A stretch of 64,000 nt of DNA, taken from positions 339,751-403,750 of the forward strand of contig SBHC01000079.1 of NCBI GenBank assembly GCA_006226375.1. Direction: 5' to 3'. Of the stretch, positions 29,301-37,509 are shown piece by piece (the first letter of the stretch is position 1; every line of letters begins with the position of its first letter). The DNA comes from Deltaproteobacteria bacterium. GTDB taxonomy: Bacteria; Myxococcota_C; UBA6777. Under the pieces are notes generated by a model, which saw nothing but the letters and a program-made list of their open reading frames with translations, searched no databases and was not told the origin of the DNA. A program made the translations under genes and the position numbers.

Positions 29301-29384
29301 GAGCTTCGACGGGAATGGGAAGCGCTGGGAGCGACCGTCGATTTGCAGCCCCACCTGCAAGAAGAGGATGAGGACGAAGACTAA
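26373..29384 (+). CDS. MoxR/dynein-like AAA ATPase with four N-terminal copies of an unrecognised domain
   Basis: The protein has 1003 residues from the ATG at 26373 (MEIRII). A short helical segment comes first, then four homologous modules at about residues 89-170, 182-282, 299-399 and 416-504. Each opens with a strand of the type F-D-L-x-I-x-T-D, continues with a helix ending G-[FL], and closes near DDDIWVYLPR or KIFLPLR; modules 1 and 4 also share [FY]GGA. The AAA domain follows: LLEGETSTSKTS near 594 (Walker A with Ser for the second Gly, as in midasin-like proteins), GWWVLLDEVNLAEP near 689 (Walker B) and TMNPAEYEGRSTLSPAYRDRW near 745 (sensor region). The C-terminus is acidic (EEDEDED). 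I recognise no named family for the repeats. The VWA/metalloprotease gene starts 3 bases later, matching the known MoxR-VWA partnership. Confidence 0.88.
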   Translation: MEIRIISAHSAIAYPIAVHLEEALSATVHLSSSHVNRYELAHRAGLPMQKVSQLLAMLQPLSPIVRMNPALTDADFELYLGDNNTLDNWNISVHADNEELCSEFVTKLESSGFSCNNSSTGYQQESKMLFGGASAFARQAIQWFAKQYNVSLSERKDWSEEDNDIWIYLRHPKHDQFPPRECFDVQVHTDSPESAISLRDVLLDAGFSQASSSPSDSFLSLNRFQIEAGPFAQSESQSDLRQLEFMCRTFLEQAGVDLERYPLHINTDSSDSLQAKIFLPLRQWKEGNLLPYAGPYPDRFELFIQTDAPERLEALTTQCRELGLAGVSVQTIRESDPPTGFEMTWGAAEEVPHITSQLEQFTREFLSEELEDDDWELYVNRRPDEEEWSHKIQISLPIRRAESGSLTDAILSHARHFDLAIYSQEMDRLNPLLDELRGMGFKTFDTNSECHEDTPLIRYGGALPALLEHLRQRFQPFVESEISLQKAWDDSDDDIWVYLPRSSVRPEEPTMSLQHRPDLQEWLAPNGEITHVDSPLVSIQQDTVQIADMTLHRRPHHDSNLAPETSLFQHYCIDTITAETLSFIATSVAMREPCLLEGETSTSKTSAVLYLASLLNQPIVRLNLNGQTDTSELIGRFVPDTDTSTQGSHKTADSLDGLPAAPASESKSSGQRSPWRWQDGLIVQAMRKGWWVLLDEVNLAEPQILERLNSVLEQTPSLILTEYDNAVLGPGGEPVHPDFRLFATMNPAEYEGRSTLSPAYRDRWRAYRFVTPPSETEYLHMLHLLVYGQQPDVTLMGQTYKGGETTAPYSMLADIPMLGSFLDALARFHASLEHAVRPQGSSGPRLGNRRRERYIFTRRGLLSFIDFLANLVPGNSSPTTRILRIALYRYYLARIADPNDQMVVIQLLDAVGIGPNQWMFSGQQCDLVLVDIGPNSEELLEKAAALFEEEDPEQVEELLSQPQITLYRDISLEEAQELRREWEALGATVDLQPHLQEEDEDED
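26637..27885 (+). repeat. Fourfold protein-level repeat in the AAA ATPase
   Basis: Four diverged modules of about 85-100 residues can be aligned by eye through their opening strand (SVHAD, QVHTD, FIQTD, AIYSQ) and closing strand (IWIYLR, IFLPLR, ISLPIR, IWVYLP). Divergence is too high for DNA-level repeats, so the duplication is old. Confidence 0.7.
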
Positions 29385-29387
29385 ACC

Positions 29388-31238
29388 ATGCTTGTCGAAA
29401 CTCGCATGAGCCGACTGCAGGCCCTGGCGACAGGGCTCTGCCTGGATATCGGCATCAACCTTGAGCTGTCAGAGTCGTCGTGGGCTTACGATCCACTCCG
29501 TCGGACCATCTTGATTTCACAGGACGATCTTCAAAAGCGTGGACCCGAGTTTTGCGCAGGGATTCTGGCGCATGAAGTAGGACATTACTTCATCAGCCGG
29601 TACAACCTGTTCAAGGTAGACTTCCCCAGCCTCCCCGCCCTCCAGTTTTTGCTCAATGGCATTGAAGACCCGCGAGTGAACACCTGGATTTCCCGTCGCT
29701 ATCCTGGCGTTCAGTCTTGGATCGATCTCGCCAACCGAGACAGCATCGGAGAATGGCGCGAGACGGACCAGCGTCCAGCGTTTGTTGCATTTTGCTTCGC
29801 TTGCGCAGGAGAATACGCCTTCAACTGGACCCCCATGCCCAAGAGCATGCCGATGCCACCCCGCGTCCGAGAGGCGCTCGATGAGACACGGGATGCTCGC
29901 CGCCGGTACGCCTTGACCTTGCCCCCAGCTCAGGTCTCGACGGACTCCTTCGATCCACGCGTGGTGGTTCAGTTCCAACGCTTTGTCGCGCCTCGGATGC
30001 AGATGTCGTCTCGCTTGTTGTCACTGCCAAGACGGGAGCAAGGGATTTGTGTCAACGCAATGGAAGCGCTCATGTTGGCCGAGGAGGAGATCCTTCCCGT
30101 TGCGAAGACCTTGCTTGACGACGACCTCCAACGCCTCGACCAGCTGATGCGCAACAACCCGGAGAAAGCCAGGCAAACCAAAAAAGCTTTGGAACAAGAA
30201 GACCTTCCCATGCTCTCCAAAGCCATCCAGGAGTCCCTCTCCCAGGAACTCAACGAAGAACGCCGCACGCCTCCCGAAAGTCCACTCGCGCTGCGCGTGT
30301 TTGATGGCTGGCTGAGGCAAAAACGTCGCGAAACACAACCTCTGATTTCGGCTCGCGAAGCAGCGCTTCATCCACTTCCAACAGACCAGCGCTCTCCGCG
30401 TCGTCGAACGCCCGGGAGATTCCGGCCTCGCCCCAACCGGCGCGTGACGCTTCCCCCACCAACGGAAAATTACGATATCGCACTGCAAAAGGTGTCACAA
30501 CAGATCGACCACCTGACCCGAACCTTTGAGCAACTCCTCCGCCCCCGTCAGCGGTTGGGGAAGCGCTCCGGGTATGCCACCGGCCAAATTGTGGACCTGC
30601 GTCAGTTGATGGCGTTTGAAGCCGATCCTCGCCGCTACAACAAGCTTTGGACTCGAAAGACCGTTCCCGAGCGCAAAGTCACAGCGATAACGCTGTTGAT
30701 CGACCTCTCTGGTTCGATGGAAGGAGAGAAAGCGGAGGCCGCTCTGTGTGGTACGGTCTTGCTTGCAGAAACACTCTCGCGTATCAAGGTCCCCTTTTCG
30801 GTGCTGGGTTTTCAGGACGAGGTCCTTCCCTTCCACAACTTCGGTGAGCCGATGAGCCCGTACGTCCGGCAAAAGATCGGAGAGATGCCGATGGAGGTGT
30901 CTGGGAATCGACCCCATGGCCACAACTGTCCAGAGTACAACGACGATGGACCTTGCCTCCGAGAAGCTGCGGACTTTCTGCTCGAACAATCCGCATACGA
31001 ACGTATCTTGATCGCCGTCAGCGACGGATACCCAGAAGGTCGACGCTCCAGCCCTCAAGATCTCACAAACACCATCCGGGAGCTCTCCAAAGAACCCATC
31101 AACCTCATTGGCGTTGGCTTGGGACCCGACACCCAACACGTCAAAGAATTTTACCCGCAATCCATTGCAGAGGTTCCAGTTAACCAGTTTGCCGACAAAC
31201 TGGGCGACCTTCTACGCAAATCTCTGACCCATACCTGA
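29388..31238 (+). CDS. HExxH metalloprotease-like and VWA-domain protein, partner of the AAA ATPase
   Basis: The protein has 616 residues. The N-terminus carries LAHEVGHYF (His62, Glu63, His66), a zincin motif, and a downstream NGIEDPRVN whose Glu is a plausible third zinc ligand. A long charged helical middle follows, with a Pro/Arg-rich linker (RSPRRRTPGRFRPRPNRR). The C-terminal VWA domain has MIDAS motif DLSGSM (Asp439, Ser441, Ser443) and VSDGYPEG later. There is no signal peptide, so it acts in the cytoplasm. VWA proteins paired with MoxR ATPases (CbbQ/CbbO, NorQ/NorD, RavA/ViaA, CobS/CobT) act in metal insertion or protein remodelling; the attached protease motif suggests cleavage or conformational control of a target. 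The gene begins 3 bases after the ATPase stop, so the two are co-translated. Confidence 0.87.
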   Translation: MLVETRMSRLQALATGLCLDIGINLELSESSWAYDPLRRTILISQDDLQKRGPEFCAGILAHEVGHYFISRYNLFKVDFPSLPALQFLLNGIEDPRVNTWISRRYPGVQSWIDLANRDSIGEWRETDQRPAFVAFCFACAGEYAFNWTPMPKSMPMPPRVREALDETRDARRRYALTLPPAQVSTDSFDPRVVVQFQRFVAPRMQMSSRLLSLPRREQGICVNAMEALMLAEEEILPVAKTLLDDDLQRLDQLMRNNPEKARQTKKALEQEDLPMLSKAIQESLSQELNEERRTPPESPLALRVFDGWLRQKRRETQPLISAREAALHPLPTDQRSPRRRTPGRFRPRPNRRVTLPPPTENYDIALQKVSQQIDHLTRTFEQLLRPRQRLGKRSGYATGQIVDLRQLMAFEADPRRYNKLWTRKTVPERKVTAITLLIDLSGSMEGEKAEAALCGTVLLAETLSRIKVPFSVLGFQDEVLPFHNFGEPMSPYVRQKIGEMPMEVSGNRPHGHNCPEYNDDGPCLREAADFLLEQSAYERILIAVSDGYPEGRRSSPQDLTNTIRELSKEPINLIGVGLGPDTQHVKEFYPQSIAEVPVNQFADKLGDLLRKSLTHT

Positions 31239-31357
31239 GAAACAAGACGACACCACCCAACGTGTTCACTTCCACAAGGGAATGGTAGGCTTGCACTCTC
31301 TGTTCCAGGGGAAGAGCGTGTTTTTGTCATGTGATGTGAAAGAATAGGAAAACTCGA

Positions 31358-32398
31358 ATGATACGACGTATTGGCTTTGGTCTGTTGCTGGCATCGATGA
31401 TACTTTGGGGCCTCGCGGCCTGCTCAAGCGGAGCTGAACCAGGAAGCGAAGGAAGCACCAGCGAACCCGCTGTTGAGGGCTCTTCTTCAGCGGACAGTGG
31501 AACCCAAAACGGCCCCGAAGCTGGCCCAGAACCAGGACCGGAAGCTGGCCCAGAGCCAGGACCCGAACCGGTTCCCATGCCCACGCAGAAGGAGTTTGGT
31601 GGAGGCTCCAGGAAGGTCACAATCCAACTTCCCCCTGGTTATGATCCTGCGGAACCCCTTCCACTCCTGGTGGTGCTGCACGGATACGGAGCCAACGGCG
31701 CAGTCCAAGCAGCGTATCTTGGCTTTACCCAGCTCATCGAGAAAGAGAAATTCTTGATGCTTGCTCCCAACGGGACCACCGACCCAACCAACAGAAACTT
31801 CTGGAACGCCACTGACGCATGTTGCAACTTCGCCAACTCCAGCGTGGACGATGTAGCCTACATCAAAGGCCTGATCGAGGAGGTCAAGTCGGTCTACCGC
31901 GTCAACGAGAAGAAGATCTTCCTGGTGGGTCACTCCAACGGCGGCTTTATGTCTTACCGCATGGCCTGCGATTCCTCCGCGTCCATCACAGGAATCGCAG
32001 TGTTGGCAGGAGCGTCGTTCTACGACAAGTCACGCTGCAAGCCCTCCAGCAAGATCAATGTCCTTCATATCCACGGAACCGACGACAGCACCATTCTTTA
32101 CAACGGCGGAACCATCCCAGTCGCCAACAAAAAGTATCCCAGCGCGGAGCAGTCGGTGGGCATGTGGAAGACCTACAACGAGTGCTCCGGCGACCGCAAA
32201 GACTCTGGCACAAAGATCGACCTGGAAAGCAAACTGGCAGGAGATGAAACTACAGTGACAGTGGTGGAAGGCTGTCCAGCCCAAGGTGCCGTAGAGCTAT
32301 GGACCATCCAAAAAGGTGGTCACTTACCTGTTCCCTCTGCCACCTTCGCCCAGCAAGTCTGGGATTGGCTCAACCAAAAAGCCGACGCCGCTCCCTAA
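31358..32398 (+). CDS. Lipoprotein esterase, LpqC / PHB-depolymerase-like alpha/beta hydrolase
   Basis: The product has 346 residues. It has a lipoprotein signal ending LAACSS and a low-complexity linker with repeated GPEPGPEA units (residues 51-74), then the hydrolase. LLVVLHGYGANG forms the oxyanion region, VGHSNGGFMSYRMAC carries the nucleophile Ser, HIHGTDDSTILYNGG the acid and GGHLPVP the His. This is the feruloyl esterase / polyhydroxybutyrate depolymerase-like class, secreted to hydrolyse ester bonds. ACCNF and other Cys residues could form disulfides. AGGA lies eight bases before the ATG. The substrate is unknown. Confidence 0.88.
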   Translation: MIRRIGFGLLLASMILWGLAACSSGAEPGSEGSTSEPAVEGSSSADSGTQNGPEAGPEPGPEAGPEPGPEPVPMPTQKEFGGGSRKVTIQLPPGYDPAEPLPLLVVLHGYGANGAVQAAYLGFTQLIEKEKFLMLAPNGTTDPTNRNFWNATDACCNFANSSVDDVAYIKGLIEEVKSVYRVNEKKIFLVGHSNGGFMSYRMACDSSASITGIAVLAGASFYDKSRCKPSSKINVLHIHGTDDSTILYNGGTIPVANKKYPSAEQSVGMWKTYNECSGDRKDSGTKIDLESKLAGDETTVTVVEGCPAQGAVELWTIQKGGHLPVPSATFAQQVWDWLNQKADAAP

Positions 32399-32434
32399 CC
32401 CAACGCGCTCTGTTCTGACCTTCCTCATTTCCTC

Positions 32435-33718
32435 TTATGGCGAACAAAATCCAATACCAAGGCTGAGGTCACAGCGGTTGCGACCGTTGGGACAGCCTGC
32501 GCAGTCGTCGTTGTTTGCGCAGAGCGGCTCACATTTTGTACCGCTGCCGCCTTGCTTGGCGCATTTGCCATTGATGCAGGTGTTGGCTCCAGCGTCGCAG
32601 GTGTTGCAGTCCGAATCACTTGTGCACGATGAGGGACACGGTGGCGGATTGCAGACGCCGTTTTGGCAGGTGATTCGTCCTCCCAAACACAAGCCACATT
32701 CGCTATCACCGGTGCACTTGGCCGGACAAGCGTTGTTGTTTGGAACGTCACAGATGCCCTTGAGACAAGACTGACGACCACCGGAGCACACCGCGCAGTC
32801 GTTGTCGGCGGTGCAGGAAGCCGGACATGTTGGGGGAGGCGGCTTCTGGCAGGTTCCATTGACACAAGACGTCTGTCCGTTTTCGCACAAGCTGCACTCA
32901 CTGTCAGCGGTGCAACTTGCAGGGCAACCGTTGGGGTTGATGCAAGTCAGGGAGGTGGTGCTGCATTTGGAGCGACCGTTGGGACACGCCAAACATTCCG
33001 CGTCAGAGCGACAGCTTTGTGGACAGGTTTGGGACTCGCTGGTGCATCGACCGTTGGTGCAGAAGTTGAGTCCAGCCGGGCAGTTGTAACACTCCCCTTC
33101 GGTCTGGCAGCTGCTGGGACACTGCCCAGGCGGAGTGCCACACTTTCCTTGCACACAATAGTTGTTTCCACCGGAGCACTCGGCGCATTCGCTGTTCTTG
33201 GAGCATTGGTCAGGACAGTTTTTGGAGGGAGGAACTGCACACGCACTGTTTTGGCAGGAGGTTCGTCCCTCAGTGCATTTCGAACAGTCGGAGTCGCCAG
33301 TGCACGATGTTGGACAAGTCACCAGAGGCTCCACACAAGCGTTGGCTTCGCAGGAGGTTTTACCATCAGAGCACTCGGCACAATCTGCGTTGGAAGAGCA
33401 CGTGGTGGGACATTTGGGTTGTGTCCCTGGCTTGGCACAAGCCCCATCCACACAGGCGGTCCGTTCGTCCGAGCAGTTGAGGCAGTCGAGGTTTTCAGTG
33501 CAGGAGGAAGGACAGGTGTTGGGGTTGGTGGTTTCAACCTCTTTGCAGGTCCGAACATTGTCCACCACCTCACACTTAAACGAGCGATTCTTTCCATCAT
33601 CTTTGTTTTTGCAGTCCGCGTCTGTTTGGCACTCGTCTGCAGAACTGCAACCCACATACACGCTCGTCTGGGCAGACAACAACGATACGACCAACAACCA
33701 TCGAAACCAACGCTTCAT
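32435..33718 (-). CDS. Secreted Cys-rich lipoprotein with 11 tandem six-Cys repeats
   Basis: The product has 427 residues. The ATG at 33718 is preceded by GAGGAG. A signal peptide ends VYVGCSS (lipobox). After a short lead-in come 11 units of about 32 residues of the pattern CPxxC-x4-[DE]C-x2-C-x2-G-x3-C-x4-C, for example CPTSCTGDSDC followed by SKCTEGRTSC. Six Cys per unit imply three disulfides each. Similar C-x-x-D-x-D-C repeats are common in myxobacterial and bradymonad surface lipoproteins. The role is unknown, possibly an outer-surface spacer or adhesin. It is convergent with the esterase gene (37 bases between the stops). Confidence 0.82.
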   Translation of the reverse strand: MKRWFRWLLVVSLLSAQTSVYVGCSSADECQTDADCKNKDDGKNRSFKCEVVDNVRTCKEVETTNPNTCPSSCTENLDCLNCSDERTACVDGACAKPGTQPKCPTTCSSNADCAECSDGKTSCEANACVEPLVTCPTSCTGDSDCSKCTEGRTSCQNSACAVPPSKNCPDQCSKNSECAECSGGNNYCVQGKCGTPPGQCPSSCQTEGECYNCPAGLNFCTNGRCTSESQTCPQSCRSDAECLACPNGRSKCSTTSLTCINPNGCPASCTADSECSLCENGQTSCVNGTCQKPPPPTCPASCTADNDCAVCSGGRQSCLKGICDVPNNNACPAKCTGDSECGLCLGGRITCQNGVCNPPPCPSSCTSDSDCNTCDAGANTCINGKCAKQGGSGTKCEPLCANNDDCAGCPNGRNRCDLSLGIGFCSP

Positions 33719-33794
33719 CAATACAGTCTCCTCAACACAGATTCATGCACCAGCACATTGTATCCGATTCTTGGTTAGAACCAAAACCCGGAAA

Positions 33795-34469
33795 TTACTT
33801 CCGTTCTTCGTTCGGTCGTTTCATCCGCTTGGACCACCGATTCCAATGTTTGAGTTTTTCAGCCCACGGCCCCTCAGGAAAGCCCGCCACCAGAATCTCT
33901 TTGCCGTCAAAATGGATTTCCACAGTGTTGGGCTGTTTCCAGGCGGGATCCTCGGGGTCATACCGGTCGGATAAGAAATGGACACGTTGGTTGGTCGAGC
34001 CAATCCACCGACGCTTGTTGGTGTGCAATGACACCTGGTAAGGGCCGTCCACAAGAATATCAATGGCAGCCAAAAGACGGCGAGTGTCTTGGTCGTTGCG
34101 CCCGTTGAGTTCCTCCAACGTATGGCCTGAAAACACCATCACAGAAAGACCCAACGCCTGCACGCTCTCGGCCAGGGATGCCAGCGCAGCGGGTTGGGAA
34201 AAAGGCTCCCCTCCCAAACAAGTGATGCCCTCAATGCCGAACTTGTCCTTCGCCTCCTGAACCCAACCCAAGACCTCGTCCACAGGATGAACCTGCTTGG
34301 GCACAAAGCCAAACATCTCAGGATTGCAGCATTGTTCGCAGCGGATGGCACAACCTTGTACCCACAGGGCGAAGCGTTGTCCTGGACCTTCTGCAGTTGT
34401 TGTGGGGACCCAGGTTGCGAGGTTCAAGGACGTTGAGGAAGGTTGAAACGAATGAGGCGCAGTAGACAT
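33795..34469 (-). CDS. NrdG-like radical SAM protein (anaerobic ribonucleotide reductase-activase family)
   Basis: The protein has 224 residues. The cluster motif is WVQGCAIRCEQCCNPEMF, i.e. C-x3-C-x2-C for the 4Fe-4S cluster that splits S-adenosylmethionine. GITCLGGEPFSQ is the glycine-rich SAM loop. VDGPYQ and RWIGSTNQRVHFL match the tail of the NrdG/activase group. It probably makes a glycyl radical on a partner. No NrdD or other glycyl radical enzyme is in the window, so the partner must lie elsewhere. The length is somewhat above NrdG (about 155) and nearer to larger activases. Confidence 0.85.
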   Translation of the reverse strand: MSTAPHSFQPSSTSLNLATWVPTTTAEGPGQRFALWVQGCAIRCEQCCNPEMFGFVPKQVHPVDEVLGWVQEAKDKFGIEGITCLGGEPFSQPAALASLAESVQALGLSVMVFSGHTLEELNGRNDQDTRRLLAAIDILVDGPYQVSLHTNKRRWIGSTNQRVHFLSDRYDPEDPAWKQPNTVEIHFDGKEILVAGFPEGPWAEKLKHWNRWSKRMKRPNEERK

Positions 34470-34547
34470 GAGAGGTTTCCCTACAAAGCAGTGATGGGTT
34501 CACTCCAGGCCAGAGAATATCCCTTCGCCTGGAGCACCCTCCCCATG

Positions 34548-36365
34548 CTACTCCTTGGGAATGAGCTGGGGCTTGAGGATAACTTTGTTGTCCTTCACTG
34601 CAATGTCAAACAGCACGCCACGACAATCTTCGTATTGCGTCATGCAGGCCTCTGCATTTTTGTGCAGCTTTTGGATAAACCGCTCTTCGTTGAGTTTGCT
34701 GGTATCCTCGCCAAGCTCTTTCTTCGCGCTGACGTACCGAACGAACACATCGGCGTAATGAGCGTCAGGGTTGGAGAGAAGCGACTCAATCCAATCTTGT
34801 GGGTTGGTAGCAGGCTCTTCTTCAGGCTGAGGAGCTTCTTCTTTCGCCGGAGCAGGCTCTTCTTGTGCGGCGGGCTCTTCATAGACTTCTGTGGGAACAG
34901 GGAACGTGCCAGAGACAATCCGCTCATCCACACCCAGCCCTTCCAGATCCCAGTCACCGCTGCGTTTCAGTTCGTCATCTTCTTCGTCGGGTTCACCTCG
35001 CAGTTGCGCATATAGCTTGTTGAGCGAGACCGCCAAAGGACCAAGCAAGTCCGCCGACTTCGGGTTGAACTGTACGCGCAAGTTACCGGTGTTGTAGGTT
35101 TCCAGGACACCATCTTCGATGGCTTCCAGATCCCGACGAAATCGACTGATAATGGGGAACAGCAAGACAAGGGACAAGAGGAAGCTCAAGCCACCCAAGG
35201 TACCAATCCACATCACATAACTTTGGAACAGGTTGTAGATTCCACCAAGAGGCCGAAGGACCACAATCTCAGTGCTAGGGATTCGCTTAATCTTGCTACG
35301 GATGCTGGCGTGGGGGTGCATGCTGCTCAAAGACATCAGATGAATCGAGCTGGATGCCGCCTTCGCTTTCGTCTTGGAGGAATCTTTCTTCAGGGCCTTG
35401 AGAAATCCATCCCGCAGACGTCCTTGTAGGGTGGAGCCCAACAAGGTTCCTTTCCCAGAAACAAAGGCCAGATCCATCCCCGCCGAACGACGAAGCGCCA
35501 ACGCAAGTCGGTCGTCCAGAAGATAAGCCAAAACAATGACACCCAATTGCTTGGAGCCTTTCACAGCCTTCTTCTTGGGCTTGGGGGTCGCTTTGTCATC
35601 GGGTGCGCCTTGGGCACGACGTGAGCGGACCACCAGAGGTGCGACCATTCCAGTCTTTTTACGACGGCGAATGCGGATGCAACCACAACGCTTCTTCTTC
35701 GCATAACGAAGGCACTTCCGCGTCTTGTTTCGCTTGACACAGGGACGCCAACAAGCGTAGCGACGACCTTCCGGACACTTCCGACGCTTGGGAGCAGCTT
35801 TGCCCTTCTTCTCGTCGTCTTCATCGTCGTCGTCTTTCTCAGCTTTTTCGGGAAGAATCAACGCCTGCTTCACAACAGGAACCGCCAACACAATGTGGGG
35901 CTTCTTCTCCAACATCACAAAGCCATGCGACGAGGAGCCTTTCAGAGCCATTTGAACCGGCTTGACCTTGCTCCAGTCCGCTTCCCAGTTGGGATTGTCG
36001 GCTCGGACAAAGGCCTTGCCTTTCATATCAACTGCAGCAACGACGGCTGCGGTCTTAATGCCTTCCTTCACACGATGCAACACGTTCAATTCGTCGTGCA
36101 CACGGTTGCGACGTTTCTTGGGATCTTTGTCTTCAAACGCTTGCAGTAGCTTGCTCGCGTCGTTGACGTGACGACTGGCCTTGTTCGTTTTGGAGAACGC
36201 AAACAGCTCAATGGCTGAGTTGACAACGTTCAACTGACGTTTCATTTGAGGCCCAAGGACCTCTTCCTGGTAACTATGAACCCAATTTTGGTACAACGCC
36301 ACGGAGGCGCCTGTCGCGACCAAAAACGTAATGAAGAGCATCGTCAAGATCTTGATTCGAGACAT
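34548..36365 (-). CDS. Two-TM sensor-like membrane protein with a basic Cys-rich insert and a Myxococcus-type C-terminal domain
   Basis: The product has 605 residues from the ATG at 36365, which has GGAG seven bases upstream. TM1 (residues 4-24) precedes an extracytoplasmic region that looks like a double-Cache-type sensor. Inside it, at about residues 205-255, lies a strikingly basic Cys-rich stretch with CPEGRRYACWRPC and RKKRCGC-like groups. TM2 (near 400-420) is followed by a HAMP-like segment and an acidic Pro/Glu linker. The C-terminal 85 residues (DVFVRYVSAKKELGE, FIQKLHKNAEACMTQY) resemble, from memory, the C-terminal domain of the Myxococcus MXAN_5187 family. There is no kinase or methyl-accepting domain, so how a signal would be passed on is unknown. 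Confidence 0.75.
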   Translation of the reverse strand: MSRIKILTMLFITFLVATGASVALYQNWVHSYQEEVLGPQMKRQLNVVNSAIELFAFSKTNKASRHVNDASKLLQAFEDKDPKKRRNRVHDELNVLHRVKEGIKTAAVVAAVDMKGKAFVRADNPNWEADWSKVKPVQMALKGSSSHGFVMLEKKPHIVLAVPVVKQALILPEKAEKDDDDEDDEKKGKAAPKRRKCPEGRRYACWRPCVKRNKTRKCLRYAKKKRCGCIRIRRRKKTGMVAPLVVRSRRAQGAPDDKATPKPKKKAVKGSKQLGVIVLAYLLDDRLALALRRSAGMDLAFVSGKGTLLGSTLQGRLRDGFLKALKKDSSKTKAKAASSSIHLMSLSSMHPHASIRSKIKRIPSTEIVVLRPLGGIYNLFQSYVMWIGTLGGLSFLLSLVLLFPIISRFRRDLEAIEDGVLETYNTGNLRVQFNPKSADLLGPLAVSLNKLYAQLRGEPDEEDDELKRSGDWDLEGLGVDERIVSGTFPVPTEVYEEPAAQEEPAPAKEEAPQPEEEPATNPQDWIESLLSNPDAHYADVFVRYVSAKKELGEDTSKLNEERFIQKLHKNAEACMTQYEDCRGVLFDIAVKDNKVILKPQLIPKE

Positions 36366-36556
36366 AAAACAGCTCCCTCTACTCCACACTGGGGTGAACA
36401 CAACGTATGTGAAGAAACACGCTTGATGTTTCCTGTGCCATCAACGACAAATGTTTGGGAAACATACCAGAGTTCCGCCCCAAAGAACAAGCCACGGTTG
36501 CAAAATCTGGCATAGATTGTTGAGGGAGAGAGGGCCGGGATGAGGAGGCAGAAACC

Positions 36557-36590
36557 AAAAAGGCGGACCTATCAGTCAGATAAGTCCGCC
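36557..36590 (-). terminator. Intrinsic terminator after the stomatin gene
   Basis: On the minus strand GGCGGAC (36590-36584) pairs with GTCCGCC (36568-36562), with further inner pairing (ATC/GAT), followed by five U residues. It lies 44 bases beyond the stomatin stop. Confidence 0.8.
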
Positions 36591-36633
36591 AGTTTGTTAC
36601 ATCTTGAAGGGGGAAGTGGTTTTCCTACCCTGC

Positions 36634-37410
36634 TTAACTTTTGCCTTTGTCCATGAAGGCCTGGAGGAAGTTGATGGGAATGGGGAAGATGGTGGTCGAG
36701 GAGTTGTTTTCCCCAGAGATCTCGATCAACGTTTGCAGATAGCGAAGTTGGAGAGCGGCGGGATCTTCGGAGAGAACCTTGGCCGCTTCGGCCAACTTGG
36801 TGGACGCCTGCATTTCACCTTCCGCGCTGATGATCTTCGCGCGACGCTCACGCTCAGCCTCTGCTTGCTTCGCCATGGCGCGAACCATTTCGGGCGGCAA
36901 GTCAACGTGCTTCAGTTCCACGGTGCTGACCTTGATACCCCAAGGATCAGTCTGATCATCCAAAACTGTCTGGAGGCGGTCGTTGATTTCGTCACGGTTG
37001 GAGAGGAGGTCGTCCAGCTCCACCTGACCCAGAACGTCGCGAAGCTTGGTTTGGGCCAACTGGCTGGTCGCGTAGAGATAGTTTTCCACCTCAACAACCG
37101 CCTTGATGGGGTCAACCACGCGAGAGTAAATGACCGCGTTAACCTTCACAGAGACGTTGTCACGGGTGATGATATCCTGGGAGGGGACGTCGTGAGTCAA
37201 AACACGAGTGTCGATACGCTCCATGGTATCCACGAAGGGAATCAGGAAGATCAAACCGGGTCCTTTGGCCTTGAACAAGCGACCCAGACGGAACACAACA
37301 GCTCGCTCGTATTCACGAAGAATGCGAACCGCCGAGAACAAGATGAAAAGAAACACGACGAGCGCGAAAATAAGACCAATGGGCAATTGTGGTGATGCAG
37401 CAAATAGCAT
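36634..37410 (-). CDS. Slipin/stomatin-like SPFH membrane protein
   Basis: The protein has 258 residues. One N-terminal hydrophobic segment (about 10-30) is followed by the SPFH domain: [47 protein letters not shown], then [24 protein letters not shown] coiled-coil [17 protein letters not shown] helix follows. This is the bacterial stomatin (slipin) family, which oligomerises in the inner membrane. The NfeD protease gene lies 100 bases upstream on the same strand; the stomatin/NfeD pair is a known operon in which the protease cleaves the stomatin C-terminus. An intrinsic terminator follows. Confidence 0.93.
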   Translation of the reverse strand: MLFAASPQLPIGLIFALVVFLFILFSAVRILREYERAVVFRLGRLFKAKGPGLIFLIPFVDTMERIDTRVLTHDVPSQDIITRDNVSVKVNAVIYSRVVDPIKAVVEVENYLYATSQLAQTKLRDVLGQVELDDLLSNRDEINDRLQTVLDDQTDPWGIKVSTVELKHVDLPPEMVRAMAKQAEAERERRAKIISAEGEMQASTKLAEAAKVLSEDPAALQLRYLQTLIEISGENNSSTTIFPIPINFLQAFMDKGKS

Positions 37411-37509
37411 AGCTCTGCTCTCCTAAGGTTGAGGTCGGCGCAATCCACCGCCGAGCCTTGAAGCTGGTGGGTCCCAGCAAAAAGTTAGATTCCTGAGCCA
37501 ATAATTGAG

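Noticed and set aside
29388..31238. Reading the VWA protein as a cobaltochelatase subunit (CobT)
   Set aside because: The VWA and ATPase pairing fits the general class, but there is no CobN or cobalamin gene nearby, and the N-terminal HEVGH motif and the repeat-bearing ATPase do not match CobT/CobS.
32663..33778. A 371-codon plus-strand frame opposite the 11-repeat lipoprotein
   Set aside because: The opposite strand has a lipobox, ribosome site and regular Cys repeats; this frame is its shadow.
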